Origin: Lachnospiraceae bacterium AC2029
Lineage (GTDB): Bacteria > Bacillota > Clostridia > Lachnospirales > Lachnospiraceae
NCBI GenBank assembly: GCA_000703065.1
Contig: JNLK01000001.1
Span: 2,006,001 to 2,070,000 of the forward strand
Length of the DNA: 64,000 nucleotides
Reading direction: 5' to 3'
The first letter of the stretch is position 1. The number at the start of each line of letters is the position of its first letter. The notes beneath the pieces are model-generated. The model saw only the letters and a program-made list of their open reading frames with translations. It did no database searches and was not told the origin of the DNA. A program made the translations under genes and the position numbers. Shown one piece after another: positions 36,501 to 43,940 of this stretch.

Positions 36501-37015
36501 CCATCGTGTCCGGCAAGTGGGTAAAGACCTCCGCCGGCTGGAAGTACCAGGATGTCAAGGGCGTATATGTAACGAACCAGTGGCTTGAGGTAGACGGAAA
36601 GTGGTATTACTTCGACAAGGACGGCATCATGGAGCAGATGTCCTACAGAAAGGGCTGGTATCTGACCAACAGCGGTGCCTGGGACGGAAATAACAAGACC
36701 GCAAAGTGGAAGAAGGATTCCAAGGGCTGGTGGTACAGCCTGCCGAACGGTTCCTGGCTGAAGAAGACCTGGAAGAAGATCGACGGTGTATGGTACTACT
36801 TCAAGGCCGACGGTTACATGGCTGCGGAAGAATATGTGGACGGATATCGTCTCAATCCTGACGGTGCATGGACCTATCAGCCGAAGGCCTCCTGGAAGAA
36901 GGATTCCAAGGGCTGGTACTACAGCGACAGCGCAGGCTGGTATGCTAAGAGCCAGACGCTTGTGATCGACGGAAAGAGCTACACCTTTGATGCAAGTGGA
37001 TACCTGAAGGAGTAG
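33536..37015 (+). CDS. Secreted coiled-coil protein with C-terminal wall-binding repeats
   Basis: A 1159-aa exported protein. The signal peptide (1-36) ends near AWA-AEEG. Residues about 40-560 resemble a beta-propeller-like module in which short YNGKLYIGTF/YKGNLYFGSL segments recur. Residues about 600-805 are a long Ala/Lys/Glu coiled coil (35330-35950). After a GENWTKITGDG segment that returns to the propeller style, a linker leads to tandem choline-binding-type repeats (about 995-1159: WYYFDKDG, WYYFKADG, WYYSDSAG), which usually hold proteins to cell-wall polymers. GGAGGG precedes the ATG. The coiled coil looks inserted into the propeller module. No enzymatic motif was found. Confidence 0.8.
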   Translation: MKHIDFVRKRKSMRVLALMLAFFMTFSLCGFEAWAAEEGEDEATTRTYGDYTFTKISNPTTGSGEADGINTNDESGFPANRLNSYAWAVASRGNYIYIGTNRTLFGSALNALGEKARELNPNLTEEKLHLLVTLLSGGDVPVDLEEKDFIPQIIRFDVENGTTKVIYQPQTAVGEGGKLYYTDKDGTIIPEADVTSETASFRSVVEYKGNLYFGSLGTDMLQLVRVDEDDNAEVVYQTIGLISSLRAGTVYDPGDGETLFYGGQDTTYAPWIKYRREHLGGTYPLPIVIRYLDPATAGSAEEDWSGLIADYNDFGKYAYTSVYAQGGGTVWDLCDYNGKLYLILAYEGGWAMFSGEKGGAKPNQFGWTWTEIVGDNGKYPLAMNSEVAELNAQYAADYGCAERGGTLNGTGLLESTATPYVYNGKMYIGTFDNATMLQSQTINKILDKLGALKNIKEEDGDTGPTFEQIYAPFYEALTHPQHVWVMDEDENITAVDGANDLLANTTNDYVWRYIEYDGKLYTGTFDSSSAYNYFVDLNLSRIVKGLKNGNIDISGYLVDLSDGSFVEKLKALLPEVKAKAAATINEAVEVIQGFVQGIVTAEELQAAIEKLAKLKEIDWDAIITEAKIKLSAKITEVTATTKEKIAEAEELAKTALASAKEEAAKIIAEAKELADELVQAVQEESDEKIEEVKKKAQEMIDEAKKAGAEKLAEAKKAAQEMIAKAKEDAQKCIADAKAKAEEKIAAAKKAAEEKIKAAEEAIAKKAEELANWATDLIEKAKKWVNDEIAALKEKIAEAKKMIAWLLKYFDIEGIQYLIKVRSIVKNAEPGFDLMVTEDGENWTKITGDGLEDIYNYGARTFTVCNDELYLGTTNPYYGAQLWKVTENNVDPPEKEEAKITKAPTAKKLNYNGSAQALVTAGTCEGGTLYYALGTDAKKAPAFDGDKSSSTKKWSTAIPKATKAGTYYVWYKAVGDSEHKDTKAKCLTSTIVSGKWVKTSAGWKYQDVKGVYVTNQWLEVDGKWYYFDKDGIMEQMSYRKGWYLTNSGAWDGNNKTAKWKKDSKGWWYSLPNGSWLKKTWKKIDGVWYYFKADGYMAAEEYVDGYRLNPDGAWTYQPKASWKKDSKGWYYSDSAGWYAKSQTLVIDGKSYTFDASGYLKE

Positions 37016-37055
37016 GTGCCGTTTTGCAGAAACAGTAACATAATAAGAAACATAG

Positions 37056-37081
37056 GGCTGTCCGGACTTGTCCGGGCAGCC
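37056..37081 (+). terminator. Hairpin after the coiled-coil surface protein gene
   Basis: GGCTGTCCGGA and TCCGGGCAGCC pair around a CTTG loop. No T-run follows, so termination is uncertain. Confidence 0.5.
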
Positions 37082-37092
37082 TGGATGCATCC

Positions 37093-37350
37093 GTGGATTC
37101 CAATGAATCTCTATCCGTTAGTGAAGACGTGAAGTCAGAGGCGCGCTCGAAGAAGGGATCGATCATTCCCGTGAATCAATCCGAGAAGATCGTTGAGGAC
37201 AAGAAGAGCCCGCAATCCCGGCAGGCACAAAGCGGTAAGAAGGCTCAGGGAGAAAAGAACGCTCAGACCGGTAAGAATTCTCAGACTGCTGAGAAAATGA
37301 AGGCGGATCAGAAGGTGAAAAAAACCGGGAAGATGGCTGGCAGGCAGTGA
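37093..37350 (+). CDS. Possible small basic low-complexity protein
   Basis: An 85-residue reading frame very rich in Lys, Gln and Ser (repeats such as GKKAQGEKNAQTGKNSQT). Its AAG/GAG/CAG-rich codon use resembles local genes, which favours coding. Against it, the only start is a GTG without a visible ribosome binding site, and the frame is open upstream only to a stop at 37036. It could be a real small protein or a remnant of a gene tail. The 470-bp gap between 37016 and 37486 otherwise holds two hairpins. Confidence 0.3.
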   Translation: MDSNESLSVSEDVKSEARSKKGSIIPVNQSEKIVEDKKSPQSRQAQSGKKAQGEKNAQTGKNSQTAEKMKADQKVKKTGKMAGRQ

Positions 37351-37431
37351 TTCCGGATTTATCGGACAGGAGTATTCATGATGATTGATAGATAGTTGAC
37401 CGAGAAATATGACTGTAAATTATGTGGCATC

Positions 37432-37459
37432 AAAAAGCGGCGCAGGATTGCGCCGCTTT
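37432..37459 (-). terminator. Terminator of the glycolipid operon (minus strand)
   Basis: AAAGCGGCGCA and TGCGCCGCTTT pair at 37434-37459. Read on the minus strand, the stem is followed by a T-run (five A residues at 37432-37436 on the plus strand). It lies 27 nt past the last operon stop codon. Confidence 0.88.
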
Positions 37460-37486
37460 CTCTGTGTCTTCTGAGCCGAAGGGATA

Positions 37487-39328
37487 TCAGTCCTCCGATA
37501 ATCCGTTATCATTGTCGGACTCCATCTCCTCGATATCGGGAACGAAGCCCTTCAGCTGTTCGATGTTGTCACGTGTGGTATAGGAGAGAGGAATGTGATA
37601 CTCGGTCTCGTAGATCTCCTTCCATACCTCATAATTCTTATACATCATTTCTTCCGCCTGCTGCCGGAGAGACAGACCTTTCGTCGGGAAGATCGGCGGG
37701 GATACATGGATGGTGTACTCCTGAACATAGAAGCCGTCCTCGCCCATCACGTCGGAATCCTTCATGGTGATGAAACAGGGAAGCACCGGTGCTGCACTTC
37801 GGGCTGCACACTGGAACGCTCCTCTCTTCAGCGGCTTCGGCTTGCGGTAATTCCACCACATGCTCTGCTCCGGATAGAAGAGTACATAGTCACCGTTGGA
37901 GATGAGTTCCGTAACACCCTTGTAGAACTTCTTCATGGTTGCCGCATTTGATGACAGCGGCAGGGTATTGCAGTGACGCATCAGGAATCCGTAGAATCCG
38001 GGGAAGGAGGTGTAGTTACCTTCGCGGATGACACGCCAGAAGTTTCGGTCCGGCTGCTCGGCAGCTTCATATGCCAGCTGAATGGCGAAGCTGTCGAAGG
38101 CATTGAAGTGGTTGCAGGTGATCACCGCGCCCTGCTCCAGTGTCTTGAAATTCTCGATGCCCTTGATCTCCTTGATGATGAACTTATCCTCCTCGATCAA
38201 CTGGTCGAGGAACTTATGCGCCATCTTGAAGGCCATCTTGGTCTTCAGCTTTTCGGCTCTGGTCTTTCGTACGTACTCGATCTCGTCAGGCATGAGCATA
38301 CGTCCCGGCGGATCGCTCTCCACATCTTCATCAAAGCGTCCTTCACGTTCGAACTGCTCGATCCGGTGAAGGATCTCTACACGGCCCTTATCTCTCTTGT
38401 CCTGATTGATACGGTTCATGAAGTTGTCCTCCCGATGAATCTCGCTGACTGCCAGCTTGATGAGGTTCTCGGAGGACTTGGCGTCTCTTGCCTTTTCCTC
38501 GCTGCTGTAGTTGCGCTGCATGGCCTTCAGCTCATCATAGAATTCGGTTTCCTTTGCGTATTTCCAGAAATAATCGCCGCACATACAGTATTCATAATGC
38601 CACGGCTTGTTGACCATGATATAGTGGATCATTTCCGCCTGATCCAGCGGATAGGGGATCTCGCCGAAGGTCTCGGTGTTCCAGCGCTGATCCAGCCAGT
38701 ATACATGGTCCTTGCAGATGAGATTCAGGTAATCCTCATCCTGCGTAACAACGAAATTGTAGTAGTGCAGATAATCCAGGAACTTGTCCAGCACGAAATG
38801 TAACCGGAACTGCTCGCAGTTGATCAGCATCAGACCTGCATTGAAGAAGTTGTAGCGGGATACGCCCACGACCTTCTCAACGTAGGTACCGAACTCACGG
38901 GTCTGTACCATGACCTGCTCGTGGCAGGCGCCCAGGTAAGCGTCACGGATATCGGTGAGATACAGCTGGCTTACGTCTCCGAGGATAACGGTATCGCTGT
39001 CCAGATAAAGGGCCTTGTTGTACTGCGGGAACATTTCCGCAATGAACAGCCGGTAATATGTGGTCTTGGAATAGTAGTCCCTGAGGGGCAGCTTGTCCCG
39101 GATGGATCGGAGATAGTCGGATACGTCTACAAAACGGATCTCGAAATTCTCATTGGCAAGCCGGTACACCACATCCTTCATCTGATCGGAAATCTCTGTG
39201 TGGAGGATATGCACTATGTACTTGTAATCCTTCGATGCGTTGCTGATCATGGAAGTCATCGAAACAACGGTGAACTTCACAAAAGCATCATCACACGCAT
39301 AGAAGATAGGGATGATAGGTTCCTTCAT
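37487..39328 (-). CDS. GT8 glycosyltransferase fused to PlsC-type acyltransferase
   Basis: A 613-aa two-domain protein without TM helix. Residues 1-290 are a family-8 retaining glycosyltransferase: an N-terminal IPIFYACDDAFV nucleotide-sugar strand, a metal-binding DSD (110-112, in ALYLDSDTVILGD), and FNAGLMLIN. Residues about 365-580 are a lysophosphatidic-acid-acyltransferase-like domain: NHFNAFD (406-412, His-x4-Asp) and FYPEQS (484-489, in place of FPEGTRS). The linker (290-365) is charged and helical. One chain could thus both glycosylate and acylate a lipid precursor. It is the last gene of a four-gene operon, 2 nt after the preceding GT8 gene, and is followed by a terminator. Confidence 0.9.
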   Translation of the reverse strand: MKEPIIPIFYACDDAFVKFTVVSMTSMISNASKDYKYIVHILHTEISDQMKDVVYRLANENFEIRFVDVSDYLRSIRDKLPLRDYYSKTTYYRLFIAEMFPQYNKALYLDSDTVILGDVSQLYLTDIRDAYLGACHEQVMVQTREFGTYVEKVVGVSRYNFFNAGLMLINCEQFRLHFVLDKFLDYLHYYNFVVTQDEDYLNLICKDHVYWLDQRWNTETFGEIPYPLDQAEMIHYIMVNKPWHYEYCMCGDYFWKYAKETEFYDELKAMQRNYSSEEKARDAKSSENLIKLAVSEIHREDNFMNRINQDKRDKGRVEILHRIEQFEREGRFDEDVESDPPGRMLMPDEIEYVRKTRAEKLKTKMAFKMAHKFLDQLIEEDKFIIKEIKGIENFKTLEQGAVITCNHFNAFDSFAIQLAYEAAEQPDRNFWRVIREGNYTSFPGFYGFLMRHCNTLPLSSNAATMKKFYKGVTELISNGDYVLFYPEQSMWWNYRKPKPLKRGAFQCAARSAAPVLPCFITMKDSDVMGEDGFYVQEYTIHVSPPIFPTKGLSLRQQAEEMMYKNYEVWKEIYETEYHIPLSYTTRDNIEQLKGFVPDIEEMESDNDNGLSED

Positions 39329-39330
39329 GG

Positions 39331-40158
39331 TTACTCCTTCGGGTTTCTGTTGATTATGTTCAGGTACTCCTCAAAGATGTCGTCAAACTGTCTGTATCCG
39401 AATATGGAATGGACCTTCTCGATATGCCACTGCTTGATGTTATCCGTGTGGGGATAAGGCAGCCAGAACAGTCGCTTGGAAAAATGACGCACTACCGTAT
39501 GCTTATGCAGGAACTTCTGGTCGTTGAACCGCTGCGGAAGCATTTTCTTCCTTGTGGTGGAACGGATCAGTGCGCTCTGGTCGGCGAAGGTCAGTTTTTT
39601 CTTCTTGATCCACCAGCGGGCCTTCTTGAAGAGTCCTGTCTCACGGGCTTCCTTCATGTTGAAGAGCAGTACGCCGGCATTGATATAGTTGGGCTTGATC
39701 AGATATTTTCCGTAGTGGTCCCGGGCGGCTGCATATTCATAGCCGGTCAGGTCCGTATCCCAGAGCAGGCGGATGTCGCGGTTGAACATGATGTCCGCGT
39801 CCAGATACAGGAGCTTGTCCGGGATCCCCTTTACCACATCGGCGAACAGCCGGATGAGTGTATACGGGGAACAGTAGGCTCCCTCGTTGGGACAGCCGGA
39901 GAAGGCCTTCATGTAGTATCTGGTCACATCGTAGAGCTTTACGGAATTCTCCTCGTTATATTTCTTTACTGCGGTTTCCAGTGAACGGATGCGCTCTTCG
40001 GAGATACAGGTGTACTTCTCATCCAGATGCGAAACATCCATGGTGAAGATATGGAAGCAGAAGGGCTCTTTGGTCTTCGTACGCATAAGGATGGACAGAG
40101 CACAGGTGAGTACTCCGTCATACACTCCGTCATTTCCGCAGAACAGAATATCGATCAT
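39331..40158 (-). CDS. Family-8 glycosyltransferase
   Basis: A 275-aa cytoplasmic or membrane-associated enzyme using a nucleotide sugar and a divalent metal. Motifs are LFCGNDGVYDG at the start, the metal-binding DAD (120-122, in LLYLDADIMFNRD), YINAGVLLFNM, and FADQSAL in the acceptor half. It lacks the acyltransferase half present in its downstream neighbour. Its start overlaps the stop of the acyltransferase gene (ATGA at 40155-40158), so translation is coupled. The sugar and acceptor are unknown; a lipid acceptor is likely from context. Confidence 0.92.
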   Translation of the reverse strand: MIDILFCGNDGVYDGVLTCALSILMRTKTKEPFCFHIFTMDVSHLDEKYTCISEERIRSLETAVKKYNEENSVKLYDVTRYYMKAFSGCPNEGAYCSPYTLIRLFADVVKGIPDKLLYLDADIMFNRDIRLLWDTDLTGYEYAAARDHYGKYLIKPNYINAGVLLFNMKEARETGLFKKARWWIKKKKLTFADQSALIRSTTRKKMLPQRFNDQKFLHKHTVVRHFSKRLFWLPYPHTDNIKQWHIEKVHSIFGYRQFDDIFEEYLNIINRNPKE

Positions 40159-40937
40159 TGGTTCTTCTCCTGTTTGATATATCGGATCTGTACGTGGGTG
40201 GACAGCTCTGCCCGTTTACACATACAGTTATACACCGTATCCCGCAGCTCCTTCTTCCGGGCCTTCATCGGCAGGTCCATATCCGGATAGAAGGGACCGT
40301 CAATGTAGGTAATGATCCTCGGGTGCCTGAATACCCTGCGTTTGTGATAGGTGTTGGTGAAGCAGTATACCGGAGTTCCCTTCTTTGCGGGATAGGCAAA
40401 GGAGGTGTCCGGGAAGTTCCGGATCTTCGTGTAGTAGGGCCAGATATGTGCTTCCGGGTATATGGTCACGGCATGTCCCATCTCTATATGGGTCTCGATG
40501 GCGTCCAGAAAGTTCTTATACGCCTTCATTCCCTCGGGGATCGGGATCGCACCCAGGGAGGGCGTGACCTTTCCCAGTACGGGCATGGACACATTGTTCG
40601 GATGAACCACCATATACACTGTTTTGTTAAATGTGCTCATGTTCGGGATGAACGCATCTCCGATATCCTGTGTATGGTTGCCGAACAGATAGTAGCCGTC
40701 GCGGCGGTGCTTCTTCAGCTTCTCCCTGCCTTTGGTCCTGTGCCCGAACACAAGCTTCATATAGAAGAAGGCGATGGGCGTCGCGATGATCCTGTACCAG
40801 AAGAAGTGCGTAAAACGCTTGAAGAGCGAGGTGTGGATATAGACATAGTTCTCATCGATCTTACGTGGCGTGATCTCGGCGATGGAGAATTCGTCATTCA
40901 GTTCGTCGGTATAGTAAATAACCGTTCGCTTGTCCAT
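40155..40937 (-). CDS. PlsC-type 1-acyl-glycerol-3-phosphate acyltransferase-like protein
   Basis: A 260-aa acyltransferase of the PlsC/LPLAT fold. It has a membrane-dipping helix (about 42-62) and the two usual motifs, with changes: NHTQDIGD in the NHx4D position (Asp at +3 and +6 from His instead of +5) and IYPEAH in place of FPEGTR. Substrates such as phosphatidic acid precursors are possible, but the operon context with two GT8 domains and an LtaS-like enzyme suggests a glycolipid. The start codon at 40937 is ATG; a TATAAT on the minus strand at 40990-40995 could give a second promoter within the 104-nt gap after the sulfatase gene. Confidence 0.88.
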   Translation of the reverse strand: MDKRTVIYYTDELNDEFSIAEITPRKIDENYVYIHTSLFKRFTHFFWYRIIATPIAFFYMKLVFGHRTKGREKLKKHRRDGYYLFGNHTQDIGDAFIPNMSTFNKTVYMVVHPNNVSMPVLGKVTPSLGAIPIPEGMKAYKNFLDAIETHIEMGHAVTIYPEAHIWPYYTKIRNFPDTSFAYPAKKGTPVYCFTNTYHKRRVFRHPRIITYIDGPFYPDMDLPMKARKKELRDTVYNCMCKRAELSTHVQIRYIKQEKNQ

Positions 40938-41041
40938 ATTTCCTGCTCGCTGTGTTCAATATCTGGTATCGGCATGATACACATCCAAAATTATAACACA
41001 CTATTTATTAAAAATCCTTAACAATTGTAAATCTTTTTTTG

Positions 41042-43090
41042 TTACTTTTGCTCCGGTGTCAGGACATTGTCATAGAAGTCACTGTCCTGTTCCATCTGTT
41101 TCCTGTATTCCTCCTCGCCCAGCGCTTCGCAGAGGGTGGGGGTGGCGGAGAAAAGGTCGGTTCCCAGACCGAGACGGTCCCCCTTGATCTCCACGCCGAT
41201 GGCGGAAAGAGTGGTGGGGAACATGTCCAGAGAGGAGAACTTGCGGTTCTTCGTATTGACCGGTGTCTTTGCGGGATTGATGAAGCAGTTGAAGGTGGTT
41301 CTTGTGTAGTCGTCATCAATGTCCACCAGAGCGGTTTTCTTATTACCCAGGTGGTCGCCCACCAGGATGATGGTCGTATTCTCATAGAAGGGCTGCTGCT
41401 GAACCCATTTTACGAAATCGGCGGTCTGCCGCGCGGTGCAGTTGATGGCTGCCAGATAGTCGTTGCCGATGCTTTCGTCGCACAACGGACAGCGGTGACC
41501 GCATTCGTAGGAGTGGGTATCCATGGTGTACATGGTGACAAAGAACGGTTTCTCCTCCTCGGAGGCCTTCGTGATCAGCTGCTTGGTGATATCGAAGAGC
41601 TTCCGATCCTCGATGCCCCATTTCCACATATAATCCTCACTTTCGGAGGAGTAGCCCTGCTCCGAGAGGGCGATCCGGTCGTAGAGCTTACTGTCATCGT
41701 AGCGTCCCACATACTCGTCGTACATGGAGAATTCGCCCTTCGAGCCCTCGATATAGAGCTGGTTGTAGCCGTTGTCATGCAGAATGTCCTCCAGACGGAC
41801 CATGGTGGGATATTCCACCTTCCCGTTCTGGGGGAAGATCTTGGTATTCAGGGAAATGCCGGAGGTCTGGGCTACCGTGGATCCCTGAGTGAAGGTGATG
41901 GAGGGTACGAAGACAGAGGCACCGCCCACCTTCTCGGTATTTGAAAAATGTACCGCATCCTCCTCCTGCGCCAGCTCCGTAAGGGGGGAAATGTAGTTCT
42001 TGTCCTGGGAACCGCCTTCCTCCACGGAAGCGTAGGAGCTTTCGAAGGATTCCAGATAGATGAAGATCAGATTGCGCTTCTTCTCGGGGAAGGTCATTAC
42101 GCTTTCATCCGGCTTCACGTAATAGGTCTCATAGATCGTGGACTTGTCGCTCTTCATGGTCATGTAGTGCAGGAAGTTGGTCTGAAGGGAGAAGAAGGTA
42201 ACGCATCCGAACACCAGAAGAACGGACAGGACGATGTGAAGCGCACGCTTTCCCCGGGTCATCACCAGGGTATACTGTCCTTCCTCGTTTGTATCCGCAA
42301 CGATCACCTTGTCGTTTCGGAAGCATTTGACCAGATTATAAAGAATGTAGCCTGCAATCAGGAGGAAGATCAGGGTGTATTCCACGCCTGCGATCACATC
42401 CTCGATGGCAAGACCGCCCTTGGCAAAGCGGACGGTGAAAAGGATCCCTTCAAACTCCATGTTGGAGTAGACATTATAAAGGAAGAGGGTGACTGCAAAG
42501 AGAAATACCGCCGGTGCCACAAACAGCATGATCAGTACGACGGAAACCCATTTGCTGCGGCCTTCCCGCTTCTCGGTGCTGAGTGTCTTCTGAGGTGTGT
42601 ACATGACTGCCAGGTCACGGATAAGAGCCGGATCGGAGTTTTTTCCTGCCAGAAGCTTTGTCGAGGCATATTCCATCAGTTTCAGGAAGAGATAGACCAC
42701 GATCAGACCCAGCCACCAGATGGCTGCCCAAACCGGAAGGAACCGGTTGAAGAAGTTCTCGGTATAGTAGGCTGCCTGACTTCGTGCGAAGAAGATCGGA
42801 AGCCAGAGGATCGGGATCGCCGGTGCTCCCAGGCAGTAAAGCCCTTTGATGAACCAGAAGACGGAATGCTCCGGTCTTCGGATCAGCATAAAGAACAGAA
42901 ATAGTGCCGAGAAGGGAGAGAAGATCAGCATGATCCACCCGGGTACGGAAAGATCGGAAAGGTTCAGAGGTGCGCTGAGCACTCCGCAGCCCGTGATGAT
43001 CAGGGTTATGAATAACGCCAGAAGGATGTGTTTTACTGATATCTTTCTCTTTGTATATAGTTTGTTATCGCTAACTTTGTTCGATTCCAT
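41042..43090 (-). CDS. LtaS/MdoB-like phosphoglycerol transferase (membrane sulfatase family)
   Basis: A 682-aa membrane enzyme with about five N-terminal TM helices (residues 15-250) and a C-terminal extracytoplasmic sulfatase-fold domain (about 330-660). Metal and active-site segments are LIFIYLESFESSY (first Glu ligand), FTQGSTVAQTSG (nucleophile region) and ILVGDHL (Asp-His). This family moves glycerol-phosphate groups from phosphatidylglycerol to a growing lipoteichoic acid, glycolipid or glucan. A Cys-rich segment (ECGHRCPLCDES) resembles that of MdoB-type enzymes. It is the first gene of the minus-strand operon and stands back-to-back with the feo operon. Confidence 0.9.
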   Translation of the reverse strand: MESNKVSDNKLYTKRKISVKHILLALFITLIITGCGVLSAPLNLSDLSVPGWIMLIFSPFSALFLFFMLIRRPEHSVFWFIKGLYCLGAPAIPILWLPIFFARSQAAYYTENFFNRFLPVWAAIWWLGLIVVYLFLKLMEYASTKLLAGKNSDPALIRDLAVMYTPQKTLSTEKREGRSKWVSVVLIMLFVAPAVFLFAVTLFLYNVYSNMEFEGILFTVRFAKGGLAIEDVIAGVEYTLIFLLIAGYILYNLVKCFRNDKVIVADTNEEGQYTLVMTRGKRALHIVLSVLLVFGCVTFFSLQTNFLHYMTMKSDKSTIYETYYVKPDESVMTFPEKKRNLIFIYLESFESSYASVEEGGSQDKNYISPLTELAQEEDAVHFSNTEKVGGASVFVPSITFTQGSTVAQTSGISLNTKIFPQNGKVEYPTMVRLEDILHDNGYNQLYIEGSKGEFSMYDEYVGRYDDSKLYDRIALSEQGYSSESEDYMWKWGIEDRKLFDITKQLITKASEEEKPFFVTMYTMDTHSYECGHRCPLCDESIGNDYLAAINCTARQTADFVKWVQQQPFYENTTIILVGDHLGNKKTALVDIDDDYTRTTFNCFINPAKTPVNTKNRKFSSLDMFPTTLSAIGVEIKGDRLGLGTDLFSATPTLCEALGEEEYRKQMEQDSDFYDNVLTPEQK

Positions 43091-43273
43091 CGTTTAAATT
43101 TCACCTTGAAATGTGTTTTTTTGCCTGTCCACTCGTGAACAGTCTTTTTGTATCCTACCACATTTCTTTGCGGAACGCACGTATTTTCTACGCAAAATCG
43201 TAGATTGCGGTGCGAACGGAGATGTCGGTAAGGTTCATTCGGACGAGGAGACTTTGTACTTATAAAAATATAC

Positions 43274-43302
43274 TTGACAGGTTAGCCTGAACTAACTATA
43301 CT
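43274..43302 (+). promoter_or_regulatory. feo operon promoter
   Basis: TTGACA (43274-43279) and TATACT (43297-43302) are separated by exactly 17 nt, 87 nt before the first feoA start. The first operator fills the spacer. Confidence 0.88.
43281..43296 (+). promoter_or_regulatory. Operator 1, DtxR/IdeR-like inverted repeat
   Basis: GTTAG-CCTGAA-CTAAC lies between the -35 and -10 boxes of the feo promoter. The half-sites match those of DtxR/IdeR-type iron repressor boxes (TTAGGTTAG/CTAACCTAA). Confidence 0.85.
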
Positions 43303-43309
43303 GTTTATG

Positions 43310-43325
43310 GTTAGTTTGGGCTAAC
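43310..43325 (+). promoter_or_regulatory. Operator 2, DtxR/IdeR-like inverted repeat
   Basis: GTTAG-TTTGGG-CTAAC, just after the expected transcription start; extended by one more base pair (G before, C after). Confidence 0.85.
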
Positions 43326-43343
43326 CTTATTTTTGGACATAGG

Positions 43344-43359
43344 GTTAGGAAACGCTAAC
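43344..43359 (+). promoter_or_regulatory. Operator 3, DtxR/IdeR-like inverted repeat
   Basis: GTTAG-GAAACG-CTAAC in the feo leader, 34 nt centre-to-centre from operator 2; operators 1 and 2 are 29 nt apart. Confidence 0.8.
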
Positions 43360-43388
43360 TAGATAAGGGAAAAGGGAGGAGTACCGTG

Positions 43389-43598
43389 ATGCCATTGACT
43401 TATGCAGATCAAGGGCAGCCTCAGACCATCAAAAAGATCGGAGGTACCCCTGAAGTGAAGAAGCACCTGACGGATCTTGGATTTAATGTCGGAGGAGAGG
43501 TCAGCGTTGTGAGCTCGGTGGGAAGAAACCTTATTATAAAGGTAAAGGAAAGCCGGGTGGCTGTCAGCGAGGAGCTGGCACGAAAGATATTGGTTTAG
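43389..43598 (+). CDS. feoA: FeoA family protein (first copy)
   Basis: A 69-aa SH3-like FeoA-domain protein that assists the ferrous iron permease FeoB on the cytoplasmic side. The pattern IKKIGGTPEVKKHLTDLGFNVGGEVSVVS and a final hydrophobic strand fit the family. The ATG at 43389 follows AGGGAGGAG with normal spacing; a GTG at 43386 is too close to that site. It is the first gene of the iron operon and its stop codon overlaps the ribosome binding site of the second feoA. Confidence 0.92.
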   Translation: MPLTYADQGQPQTIKKIGGTPEVKKHLTDLGFNVGGEVSVVSSVGRNLIIKVKESRVAVSEELARKILV

Positions 43599-43610
43599 GA
43601 GGAATCGGAG

Positions 43611-43832
43611 TTGAAGACACTGAGAGATGTAAAGATCGGTGAAACGGCCACTGTAGTTAAGCTGCAGGGGGAAGGCGCCATAAGACGCCGGATCATGGAT
43701 ATGGGGATCACCAAGGGCGTGGAGCTCTATGTGCGAAAGGTCGCACCCCTGGGAGATCCTGTGGAGATCACCGTACGAGGCTATGAGCTTTCCGTTCGAA
43801 AGGCGGATGCGGAGATGATCCTGGTACAGTAG
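43611..43832 (+). CDS. feoA: FeoA family protein (second copy)
   Basis: A 73-aa FeoA protein, distinct in sequence from the first copy (RDVKIGETATVVKLQGEGAIRRRIMDMGI, then DPVEITVRGYELSVRKADAEMI). It uses a TTG start at 43611, supported by AGGAGG at 43597-43602 with 8-nt spacing and by the lack of any in-frame ATG before the family start. A rare start codon may lower its amount relative to the first copy. feoB follows after 108 nt, a gap with a weak inverted repeat (AAGGTC/GGACCTT). Confidence 0.9.
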   Translation: MKTLRDVKIGETATVVKLQGEGAIRRRIMDMGITKGVELYVRKVAPLGDPVEITVRGYELSVRKADAEMILVQ

Positions 43833-43940
43833 GTGAAGACTGTAAACTTAGAATAATAAGGTCTCAGGTGGCCACGCAGGTGTGTCGATCGGACCTTTTG
43901 ACCCCATCATCATATTAATGAAGAAAGTGAAGGAACTACT

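Noticed and set aside
37973-42904. Several long plus-strand frames opposite the glycolipid operon
   Set aside because: The minus-strand genes carry clear enzyme motifs; the plus-strand frames are antisense shadows.
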